Positions 1 to 10,754 of a DNA stretch of 64,000 nt are shown here, in pieces. How positions within the stretch are numbered: position 1 is the first letter of the stretch; each line of letters begins with the position of its first letter. The notes under the pieces are model-generated. The model was not told the origin of the DNA, did no database searches, and saw only the letters and a program-made list of their open reading frames with translations. This DNA comes from Nageia nagi (taxonomy: Eukaryota > Pinophyta), in the NCBI GenBank assembly GCA_050084985.1, contig JBITNC010000001.1, positions 183,706,001-183,770,000 on the forward strand. The letters are read 5' to 3'. A program made the position numbers and the translations under genes.

Positions 1-309
1 CCATTTCCTTAATGGGAAATGTGGGTGGTGGATATGGGAAGGAAAATATTCCATGTTCTTAGCATTACAAGTTCACACCTAAATTCATAACTCCTTCCAC
101 TAGCCATCATGGTTGGGTAGGCTTTGATGGAAAACTAAGACCATCACCAAAATGTTCATGCTCGGTGATTATCATTCCATGTTCATCACTTGAAATAAAA
201 GGACTAATTTATTTACCTTTTCCAATTGCAACTGAATTAGTAGCACTATTCTCCATTCCATGTTGCACTATGTTAGGTGTAATAGCTACACCTAAGAGGC
301 TAAGGTGTT

Positions 310-1430
310 TTACACTCCAAAAGCATCTTTGACAAAACTGAATTGATAAGTCTCACTTGGACACATGTCATCTACTAGTGCATTGGGATTTAGCAACCAT
401 ATCCTTATCCTTTTGAAACCTGTAGTGATATTGGAGGGTTTCAATCCTCTCAGTAGGGACTTGCTTCCAATTTCATCCAATATTATCAGCCTCCTAATTT
501 CTATGTTAGGAAACCTTTCCATCCATGCTACTCATTCATATTTGAATTATGTTTTGAAGGGAGAAAACATGCTAACATCTAATGTTATAACTTATATGAT
601 GTGTGTGTAGGTAGGATTAGCAAGTGAATGCCCAACATCCTTGCCTCTTGTATTGTTGGTAGAGAAACATGGCTACCATGGCCATCAAATAGGAGTAAGT
701 GCCTATTTTTTGGTGACACTCCTCCAAGAATTGAACGTGCAAAGTGGTGCAATCAATTTAGGAATAGATATTTAGTCATCAATGCATATGGTTGGGATAT
801 CATACAAGCACCTAGTTCATAACTTGCAATGCAATTTTGTATCTTCCTCTTTCCTTGAACAGATAGATTCTCAATATACTTTGACCAGGAGCATTAACAC
901 AACATAGAATAGTGATCCATTCCTTACTCTTCAACAAAATGTAGGACATATTCATGCTTCCTCTTCTTGCCAACACCCTCGTTGCACCATTTCTAATAGC
1001 TTAAATACCTATCTCATCATAGTTCCACGTTCATTTAGTACCATATGAGTTTTCATCATATGTTATTGAAAGAGTTTTGTAAAACGTAGATACAACAATA
1101 GGCTTGAAGTTGACTACCTTATTCTTATTGATGCCTTCAGCTACACATAATGAAAATTATGGATGTTTCCTCTTAAAATCATTCCACCAAGACTTACTAG
1201 GCATCCCATCCTTGAAGGGGTTTACTCTATTTTGGAAAATCTAAGCCATATCGTACTTGAGATTGATAGGTCATGACCAACTTGATCCATGTCTTTGCAC
1301 CATTCCATAATATGTCCCTCTTATTTTTCTATGAGGACTATTGGAGGACCTTTCTTAGATGTGGATGAAACCCACCTAACTAGTTGGTGAGCATTGTTGT
1401 TGGGATTCTCCATTTCTTTGTTGCAACCCT
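310..1430 (-). pseudogene. Decayed DDE_1 (pogo/jerky-like, CENP-B-type) DNA transposase
   Basis: Translating the minus strand in several frames gives the ordered parts of a DDE_1 superfamily transposase. Near 1180-1330 there is a CENP-B-type helix-turn-helix stretch containing DGMPSKSWWNDFKRKHP. Near 640-720 comes the catalytic-core stretch LLFDGHGSHVSLPTIQEA, then LDVSMFSPFKT near 540-580. At 522-310 lies the C-terminal stretch (GFKRIRIWLLNPNAL), which resembles the 'GFRxTGIWPLNP' block of this family. The parts are in the right order but need frame changes and contain in-frame stops, so this is a dead copy. No terminal inverted repeats were identified. Family identity is from motif recognition; the exact subfamily is uncertain. 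Confidence 0.72.
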
Positions 1431-2193
1431 TGTTGACATCCCATTTTCTTCCACATCATGAAGAGCATGAGCCATGTCCTTCATAGACCATTTTCATTCT
1501 CCTGTTATTGTTCTCTACCTTGTGGGTGAAGTAGGACCAACCACAATTGTGTCAACATCCACAACAAAAATGGGTGTAGTAGGAATGTACACAACTATGT
1601 CAACAACTTCTAGGTTGCTCTCTATTTGAACTGTTGGATCTTATGGTGGATCTTCATTGGGATATAATTGAACACCTCTATTATGTGATGGTAACCTTAT
1701 TATTTATCTCTTATTAATTAATCACCTCCTCATTGTATATGCCTATGCAACCTACACATAAAAATAAACATGAATCAATTTTGCAAAGTACTAACTTGCA
1801 ACCTGCACACAATAACAAACACATTCTATATGAATTTAAATAAAAAAAATTGCATTCTTGATAAATAATGAAACATGTATTGATGTTAAAGGAATTAAAG
1901 ACTCTAGAAGATGCGTGCAATTACATAGATCAAAATGATCAAGATGTAAATGAACGATATCCAATTTTGGTCAAGATGCAAATGAACATCCAATGTTATC
2001 TCCCTCGCCTCAAGCTTACATGCCATGCAAGAGGAGTTAATGTAGAGGGATGCATAACAAGTGTGATAATACAAACTGGAGTGGAGTGGTGGTGAGAAAT
2101 TAATGTTGCTTTGTGCACGTCGGGGTTGGTGAATAACATGGTTGAAATCCATCCTTGCACCCTATTTCTAGGTAAGCTATGTGTGCTAACTCA

Positions 2194-2227
2194 TGGTGGG
2201 CTCGATAGATGATCGATCAGCCCACCA
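2194..2227. repeat. Short perfect inverted repeat (hairpin)
   Basis: TGGTGGGCT at 2194-2202 pairs perfectly with AGCCCACCA at 2219-2227 across a 16-base loop that is rich in GATC/ATCG. It lies in non-coding sequence between the transposase remnant and a PPR remnant. Its role is unknown. Confidence 0.5.
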
Positions 2228-2419
2228 AAACCATAGAATAACACCACATCATACCAATTCCATAAAAACTATATGGTCAAACAAGTGTGACTAGGTTGAA
2301 ACAAAATTCCCAGCATCCATGCTAGCATGCTAGAAATAAACTATGATTTATTTTTTCCATATGGAACTCATCAAATTAATTAGTTGGACATCATCTTTTC
2401 TATAGCCATGAATTGCACA

Positions 2420-2950
2420 TCATCAAATCATCGCATTTAATTAAATTATGATTGCATCATGCATCTTGTTAATAATTTTCAAACCTTGTATATACTTCCA
2501 TATTTTGCATACATGAACATGAGGGCTCGCACAAGAATAATATTTGATCAAAAGCATTCAAAACTAATTTTTGATGGATTTCCATACCTTATTCTAGAAC
2601 TCACATGGTGGCACATGGTTGAAGAATGGTACCATTATTATTGTTTGTTACATTTTATGAAATAGTTTCAATTCATTGTAGTCTATAAAATTGTGTTTGC
2701 ATTATTTGTATATCCTACAATCATTGTAGTGCATGAAATTATGTTTGCATTATTTGTATGTCCTACGATCATTACAATCAATGAAATTATGTTTGCACCA
2801 TGCATCTTGAAAAATATTTCTTGTTCCTTATAAATGCTTATATATTTTGCATAGATATGATAGAAATGCACTTTTAAAGTGTCTTTGATATATGTATAAC
2901 CCTTATTGCAAATATGCTGGTGTGGTACATGCTTTAAGCGAAAAGGTGGA
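2420..2950 (-). pseudogene. PPR protein gene remnant
   Basis: The minus strand shows degenerate plant PLS-type PPR units. A stretch near 2500-2560 reads RALMFMYAKYGSIYKV before a stop, close to the usual 'NALVDMYAKCGSIEKA'. At 2683-2871 a second unit reads IYAKYISIYKEQEIFFKMHG followed by ANIISCTTMIVGYTNN, which resembles 'xVVSWTTMIAGYAQNG'. Upstream, to about 2950, there are traces of a 'LKAC...G..IHQ..FKS' block. About 57 bp is locally duplicated at 2690-2800, doubling the 'NIISxxxMIVG' block. Stops and frame changes rule out a functional protein. PPR proteins normally bind organellar RNA; this copy is dead. Confidence 0.65.
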
Positions 2951-3545
2951 TTGATCTAGTTTCACTAATATTGTTGTTTCTTGCATTTAGTAAAATATTA
3001 TCAATTCTTATCAAGTAAGGATAAGTGTAAAGATATTTATTTAGTTTGGTACATGCTTTGAGGATGTTGGGAAAGTTGAATTGATCTAGTTTTACTCATA
3101 CTCTTATTTATGACTCTAATGATCGATTGTTTGCATACACATAAGATAACAACAAAGCATAACAAAAAATATACCAGACACTTACTTATTGAACAAAGCA
3201 TAATAGACACTATGTTGACCACTTAACATATGAAATACAGAAAATATCACCTCTCACTACATCAAGAAAGCATAACACAACATAACAGATACTTAACTAA
3301 TAGACAACTGGTTTGGTCTCTTCCACTATTTTCTCTAGAGTAATGATATGCAATACAGATAAATATAAAATACATGTTTTAAAAATCCAAAGCAAAACAT
3401 AATGGATAATTACTTGTAAATAGAAAACACATGCATTGCAAATCCTAAGAAAAGAATAATAACAAAGCATAATAGACACTTACAAGTTCCACAAACACTT
3501 ACTTGACCACTGGACACCTCTTTGGTCTCTTGCTTTACTCTCTCC
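2928..3545. repeat. Degenerate local repeats
   Basis: Two related stretches (2928-2975 and 3050-3097, both ending near TTGATCTAGTTT) lie about 121 bp apart. From 3140 to 3480 a motif like ACAAAGCATAATAGACACTTA recurs four times with irregular spacing. No coding potential is seen. Confidence 0.4.
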
Positions 3546-3642
3546 AATTCAAATAATTTTTTTTTGCTACTTTCTCTAATTAATATAGGACTTTTTGAAA
3601 TGATTTTGGAGGGATTGTAAATTTGAATTTAGCAAACTAATT

Positions 3643-4137
3643 TGTTAGGATCCCACATCCTAACATTTTAGTGTTAGTATTAGTATTTTATTAAATTGTT
3701 AGCGTATATTGTAAATTATAATATTGTGATTGTAAGGGTGGGGCTTGACTTTGCATTATTAATAGGGTTAGGGTTAGTATATTATAAATAGATATAAGTG
3801 TGTGGAGAAAGGCATATTAAACATTATTTTTTACTTTTGGAGTTGTAAGGAGGTAGCCCCCTCGAAGCAACCTATGATTCTATTGCTATTCAGTAAAATC
3901 CTATCCTTATCTGCTTATTGTTGCTATTTCATGTTCTATTTATCAACGCATGCTCTATTATTTCCACTAGATAGTTGTCATTTTCCTATTTCAATTTGAT
4001 ATTCATTTCATTTCTGCAATATTTCCCTTTTCATATTTGTAGCATTGTAACATAATTAATGTTGATCAAAATGTTAGGTTTTTGTATATTCATTCATATT
4101 TTCTCATATTTCAAATTTCAACTTTGGTGGCCTTACA
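3643..4137 (+). other. Possible solo LTR or promoter-bearing repeat, weak
   Basis: The stretch opens with a perfect 9-bp inverted repeat, TGTTAGGAT / ATCCTAACA (3643-3651 and 3657-3665). It has a TATA-like TTATAAATAGATATAAG near 3783, preceded by a telo-box-like TAGGGTTAGGG, and it ends near CTTACA at 4137. This layout resembles an LTR (TG...CA, TATA box). No target duplication or second copy was found in the window, so the call is tentative. Confidence 0.25.
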
Positions 4138-6227
4138 TTTTTAGTTGCATGGATGCAAGTAGGATAGATAAGGGATGTGTTGGTGGGCAAACATGTTGGC
4201 AAGATAGGATAATTGGACTTGTATTGAATTAACAATGCCACCTATAACTGTGAATAAAGTCACACATTGTGGTTTTGATGTGACTTGTGATGGGAGTTTC
4301 ATGGGTTGAGCATATTCGCTAAGAAACTTGATTGGGTTAGTAATGCCATGTGTTAAGAAAAGAAGTTTTGCCTTTGGATTATGTTAGGTTGCTCCCAAGG
4401 CAACCATGCTTCACTCACGAACAAGATAGAGTGCGTAAGAAACATATCAAAAAGTCATTTGATTTTGTTTGACTTGAATGTTTGGTGTGTGTGTGTGTGT
4501 GTATAATGAACATTGTAATATGAATTGAAGTTATTTTTGAACCCTAAGTGTGATTGATGCTTGTATGTTTTTATTACGTCATAGGCATCCTCCTTTGAGC
4601 TTTGGAAGCTCATTTTCAAATCGATGGCTAAGAATTTGTTAGAGAGTAGGTTGACCATGAAATAGTTTTTAGCCTTTGGATTTAATTTTTTTTGTTTTAC
4701 ATGACTACATGTGTTGTCATTATACTAATGTTGCATATTATCATACTATGTCTTTTAACTAATCATTTAATTGATAAATAAGACGTCTTATCTAATATAA
4801 ATAATTTAGAATAAATATTTAATAAATTAAATAATATTAAAAATAAATTTACCATAATAACATGTGTTATAAATTATAAATATGATCTTTTAAAAAATGA
4901 TAGTTCAATATCATACTTTGAAATAGATATAAACTTATTTTTATTGAATACTTTCATTTAGTATATTATTATTTAATTTCATTTGTAATTATTGTATATA
5001 ATATTTTTTATTTGATTGAATATAACATTTCCCATTTGAATTTTAATATTTCTTATGTGGATGTTATTTTGTTTTCTAATGATATATCTAAAAAAGTGTA
5101 GTTCAACATTTATCTTATTATTTAGTTTAACTTTTATTTGATTGAATGCAATATTCTTTCTTGTGAAGAAAATAAGAAATATTTTATTAGATTACAATTC
5201 CTATAGGTGTAAACACATAATTAATGTCTTATGATTACAAGAAGATTATATTTACACAAGCATTTATCAATTTAGAATTATTATGTCTCATAAAATATTT
5301 TTAGTGATACTACATACTTATATTTTACAATTATAAATATTATCTTATAAGTTAACAAGAATCATTATTCTTTAATACTTTCGAAAGTAAAAAAATTATT
5401 GATATGTGCATAACGATATATTGTTTTTCTTTTCTTTTCAAAATGTCTTTACAAATCAAGATAATTTTTCACAATTAATTTTGGATTATTATGCTTACAT
5501 CATCATCATCATCATTATTATTATTATCATTATTTTAGTTTTTTTTTAATTATTATTATTTATTTTATTATCATGTAAATTGTTAAGATTATACATAAAA
5601 AGAATTTATAAGATCTTGAATAATTGATAAATAATTTATGTTCATTAGTTTTTAGAGATTATAGATAAGTATTTATTTTTTAAATAATACATAAAATTTA
5701 TAGTAAACAAATGCATAGTTAAATATTTATGAAATGAAAGTCTATTATAATATTATGAATTTCAACTATTACATTAGAATATGAAATTTTCATATATTCA
5801 CTTTGATAATATGGTATTTGCATGTTATTTTACTTTACTAATTTGTAATCATATAAGTAGAAAATATAATAATAAAATAAAGTATCCACATATGATATAT
5901 CCTATTAATAATGCATAAGGACAATCCACATAACATCATACTGGATGGAAATTATATTATAACTATTGAAATGTATTAATATGTTGCATCATCTTTATAT
6001 GCTAACAAAAAATGATGGATTGCTCCCTCAATCATTATGAGTTGCAAAATTTAGAGGATTGTGCAAGAATATAATGTCACATTTCTTGAAGTATAATTGA
6101 TATGGGAAAGAAAAATGTATAAAATTCATACTAACTTTATCAAACGAATAATAAAACTAAAACATGCATTACAATATAATCATAAATTACTATGTTAAGT
6201 TATTATAATTATCTAGATAATTAAAAT
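4138..6227. other. AT-rich spacer with simple repeats
   Basis: No gene is supported here. A (GT)9 tract lies at 4485-4502, and an ATC/ATT trinucleotide tract at about 5498-5540. The stretch 4740-6220 is very AT-rich, without long open frames or recognisable transposon domains. Confidence 0.6.
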
Positions 6228-6244
6228 TTCTAATTGATATTTTT
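6228..6244. repeat. LINE target-site duplication, left copy
   Basis: TTCTAATTGATATTTTT occurs here, next to the poly(A) end (T run on this strand) of a minus-strand LINE. The same 17 bases occur at 30541-30557, just beyond the 5' end of LINE ORF1. A long direct repeat like this is the usual signature of target-primed reverse transcription. The two copies are 24 kb apart because a segmental duplication sits inside the element. Confidence 0.75.
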
Positions 6245-9200
6245 TTTCAAATGAAAAGACTTTATATTATTAAAATACAAAGCTAGTCATATAAAAGGGG
6301 TCAAGTGGTAGAGAACACATCCCAAAAGAGTCACACTAACTACACTAGGGTTAGAAAGCATAAAACTAATACCAAACCAAAAGTAGCCATAGCTAATCGG
6401 AGACCAAAAACACCATACGAGTGAAGCACAATTGAAAAAAGAAAATTAACTATTCAGGAGGATGGGGGGTGAAGTTGTCAGTTGACCCTAAGTAGGCCCA
6501 ACCATCATTATTAGAGGGAGCATCATTCCAACCATCATGGCTCACCTCAAGAGAAGTGCCATCCAGTTCAAGTGTCACAGCAACAGGCATAGGAGGTTGA
6601 GGGTAAGGCCTACCAATCAATTATGGCAGACCCCCCTAGCTACTTTGAGGGTGAGGAGATCCATGGCCCTAGCTAACCACTGGAAGAGATTCCCTTGGAT
6701 GTACATCTTAGCTGGAATGAACACACAAGGGTGAGGGTGCATCTAAGCAGAACCACTTGGGATTCTATGGTAGTTGAGACTAGTGACATCTGGGCAAAGA
6801 GGAAGGATGGTCTTGCAAGGAACCATATTTGGAAGCCCATCATCATGAACCTAGAGAACATCGATGCTACAGCTGCTGTTGAGGATGATGTCGATTAGGG
6901 GGAACTCTGCTCATGGCACAAGGGGCATTGTCCCAAAAGTTTAGCATATGATGTAAGGTTTAAACTTCCATATTTATCTTCTCTACTTGCACAATAATCT
7001 ACAACCAAGCATCGTAAAAAATAGCATATTTATCAGCAAGAGAAAAGGAAGTAGAGACATCCTCCCTACCAAAAATAATTCTATTTCTAGCTTTACAAAG
7101 ATGAAATAGGATAGTGGTAAGAAAAATGTGCCAAACTTCCTATAGGGATTCTGAAAATTTAAGCGGGTCTCCTAAAATTGCATGAACCCAAGAACATGGA
7201 GTAACCAAGAATTGGTTAAAAAAAGATAGAATCTAGTCCCAAGCTTCCTTGGCTTTCAAATAGGACCAAAACACATGCAAAAAGTCTTCAGGGGAGTTAC
7301 AAAATGCACAAGTCAGGTTGAGCACTCCTAGATAACTTCTTCAAACCCTAATAGGCAAGCTTTGATGCAATAAACTCCAAAAACAATTGTACTTAGGTTC
7401 CAAATAGGACTTCCAAATTATGCAAAAACATAGTCACCACCAAGATGGTGAGGAGGCAAGATCCCATTGTAAATTGAGAATATCTACCATAGGAACATAA
7501 TAAGAAATTTAGGAGTGCCCAAGGTGGGGTTTGTACTTCATTAACTTGACTTTTTTGGCCAAGCCCAATCCTTCCACCAAAGAGATTGGAACCTTTCCTA
7601 GCCCAACCCAAATAGAAAAGGGGACTTTTTCCATAATGTAATCAAATGTGGACTTGTCACTAAGGGAGAGGCCATACTTGCTCCAAAATTTATCCCAAGA
7701 GAACCAACTCTTGGTTTAACAATCAAAAAGATCACGAAACAAGTCAATCCCTTTTCTGTGAAAATGAAGAGCATGAATCCATTGAACTTGGGTGAGAGGG
7801 AGGCTTTCATGTGTGATAGCTAGAGACCATCACAGGCTCAAGGAAGAGCATGAAGCTCCAAAACCTTTCCCAAATCTTTTCCATTTAAGCCAAGGTTTCA
7901 AGGCCTCCCAGGCTTTCCATATACTCTTGACCACAAAGGAACCAATAATTTTTATGGGCATTGATGCTGTCAGAAGCATTTGAAGGTTCAAACCTTTCCA
8001 AACCTTTTTACCAAAAGGAAGGCTAATGGATATGTAATGCCTAATTAGAATCTTTTAGGACTCCTTGCCCTCTAGAGCACAAAGGATCCACTTAGCACAA
8101 AGTGTAAACCCTTGGTGGTTGTAGTTAAAAAGTCCCATACCACCATCCAATCTAGGAAGGTAGTAGATGCTCCAAGCAACTCTATGAAACCCTCTCTTTT
8201 GCTCGTCAGAGGCCCAAATAAAATCCCACAATAGACAATCAAGCTTGTAGTAACAATTCTTAGAGGGAACCCAATAAGTAGAGTAGTAAACATGTGTCAA
8301 AGCTAGAATTTTATAACACACTTGAAACTTCCCAATAAGGGAAAGTTTCTTAGTGGACCAATACTCTAACTTTTTACCAACCTTTTGAACAACTACATCC
8401 CAGAGTTGAGTAGGGGAAGCCTGAAAGGCAAAGGGAATGCTAAGAAATTTAAACACCTCACCATGTTGAATCCATTTCTTGAGATAATTAGCAAGCCAGA
8501 TAGGGGTATCCTTGGGGGATTGATGATAACAAGAAGTTTTTTGCCATTGAATACTGGAACTTGAAGCTAAATAGAAGGTGTTCACACACTAAAGAGCAAC
8601 AGTGATAGATTGCTCATCTTCATGCAAGGTAAGGAATGAGTCATCAACAAAATGCCCATTGAGAAGCTGATTCTGAGAATTCAAAAGAGAAATGCCCCTA
8701 ATATTACCTAGGCCTGCATGATGCACCAGTAGGTAACTAAAGCCTTTAGCAACAAGAATAAACAAGGAAGGAGCTAAGGGGCAACCTTGAAAGATAGAAT
8801 AGGCAAGAGTGATGGCTTGGGAATGAGATCCATTCAAAGTAAGAATGGCTAAGGCATCCCTAAAAAGCATCTAAATAGACTACAAAAAATTGAACCAAAG
8901 CCCAAAGTTATCAACATGGCAAGAATGAAATTCCATTCAATTCTATCATAAGCCTTTTGAAAGTCAATCTTGATAAAGAGAGCATCTTAACTAGATTGAT
9001 GAGTCCATTCCATACCTTCCCAAATAGCAATGACATTATCAAGAATGTAACAACCCTTGATAAAACCTATTTGTTCAAGCTGAATGATGAGAGGCAAAAT
9101 TGGCTTGAGCTTGAGAGCTAAAGCTTTAGCAAGAATTTTGTGACAAACATTTAGCAGGGTAACAGGCCACCAATTGGTGATTAATTTAGAATCTCCCAAC

Positions 9201-9967
9201 TTGGGGAAAAGCTTGATATTGCCTTTATTAATAATTTCTCCAAGAGAACCCAAAAGCATAGCTTCTTGATAGACATGCAAGAGATTAGGTCCCACCATGT
9301 CCCAAAACATTTTATAAAACTAGCAGGGGAAACCATCAATGCCAAGAGCTTTGTCATTGGCCATCTCTGCCAAGGTAGACTTCAAATCTTCAAGGGTGAG
9401 GGGGGACTCACAAATGTCCTTTTGAGCTTGAGAAAGCCTCAAAGGTATGACAAAAGAGCATTCTTCCAGAGCCTACTGGCGAGCATCAGATATAGGCTGA
9501 GGTAAACACATTCTAATAATGCAGAACAAAAGATTGCAAAATGTTTGGGAAATGGGTCAACCTCTCATTATTCACTTTCAAGGCCTGGAATTGAGTGGAG
9601 TACAAAGGAGGTTGTAGCTGCTTATATAATTCTTTTGAGACTCTATCACCTACTTTCAACTATTTAAGTCTTGCCTTGAGCTGAGCCCCCTTAGCTTCAT
9701 AAAGGTTAGCCTTCCTTATCTCATTGTGAAGGGAAGCTACTTGGGCTTAAGTAGGTGGACTAAAAGGATGAGCCTCCAAAAATTTGAAAACACGGGCAAG
9801 CTCAGACCATATCATAGAATTGGATTTCTACCTTATTTTTGCAAACTCAACTCCTCAAGATCTAAGGACTTTGGAAGTTTGGTGAATGACACCATTCCAC
9901 TAATGAATCCAACCACTCGGGCCAAAAGGGCATGGAATAAGATTCTAATGTCAAAGAATATGAGCAA
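6245..9967 (-). pseudogene. L1-type LINE ORF2, reverse transcriptase half (3' part of a split LINE)
   Basis: Read on the minus strand, the order is post-endonuclease linker (about 9500-9850), RT fingers and palm at 9310-8987 (ITNWWPVTLLNVCHKILAKA, then QIGFIKGCYILDN), and RT palm at 8870-8589 (SIFQGCPLAPSLF, then the active-site block HFVDDSF, where LINEs usually have FADD). RT thumb/connection follows at 8585-8055 (YLKKW...LSLIGKFQVCYKILALTHVYYS), then a zf-RVT-like region at about 8000-6900 and a C-terminal tail near 6545-6455 (HDGWNDAPSNNDGW). It ends in a T run at 6241-6247 (poly(A) on the coding strand). Stops and frameshifts make it non-functional. At 9967 it is cut by the edge of the segmental duplication; the 5' half is at 28689-30540. 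Confidence 0.85.
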
Positions 9968-10189
9968 GTTAGATTGGATCTCTTTGGTTCAGCTAGTGCG
10001 AGGATGGTGCAACCAGCAAGTAGAAAGGAAAGATAGTTGCCCATAGTATGTTTTGTAGAAACTACAGGGAATCTTAGAAGACAGTTTTTGAAATATGTGT
10101 AATACTGTAGAATATCTATAAACTTTTATATATACAGGTTTTGGGGCCCTATTTTTTTGAAAACTCGCTGCAAATTTTTTAACCTTATC

Positions 10190-10192
<3 letters not shown>

Positions 10193-10271
<79 letters not shown>

Positions 10272-10320
10272 GTATGTATGTATGTGTGTATGTGTGTGTC
10301 CACATGCATGCATGCACCCA
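10193..10320. repeat. (TA)n / (TATG)n microsatellite
   Basis: A long AT dinucleotide tract (10193-10267) passes into TATG and TG repeats and a CATGCATG stretch. It follows what looks like the 3' end of a LINE (10130-10190). The matching tract in copy 2 (about 44239-44300) is much shorter in its AT part, as expected of a fast-changing microsatellite. Confidence 0.8.
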
Positions 10321-10754
10321 TGCACAAGTATTAAGAAGAAAAATATTTAAAAGAGATGTATATCTTAATTTAATCAAAAAAATAATTTACCTTTTTAATT
10401 TACCTCTTTCTTTGGTTGGTAAAATTTAATTGCAATGGAGATGTCATGAACTTAATTCAGGACTCTTATTGTCTTTTATGAAAACACTCTCCAATTGTTG
10501 GAAACTTAGAATATATCAAAGGAGACAATGAGAACTAATACTTAGCATGACAATGGTTCATATGCATAAGAGATTTAAAAGTAACTACTTATAGCTAGGA
10601 TTGTCCATACCACCATAGAATAGCAACTTATAACATATTTTACAATGGTTAAATTTCCTCAATTCAAAATATCGAAATGTATTTAGATGTTATAATGGAT
10701 GAGTTTCAAATTTTTTATGACAATTTTGTGCTCAATCAAGGTCCCAAACCTTTG

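Noticed and set aside
3755-3780. TAGGGTTAGGGTTAG, telomere-like.
   Set aside because: Only about two repeats; short telo-box-like motifs are common in plant promoters and LTRs.
6537-6898. Two overlapping plus-strand frames with higher GC than surroundings.
   Set aside because: They are antisense to the C-terminal and 3' part of the minus-strand LINE.
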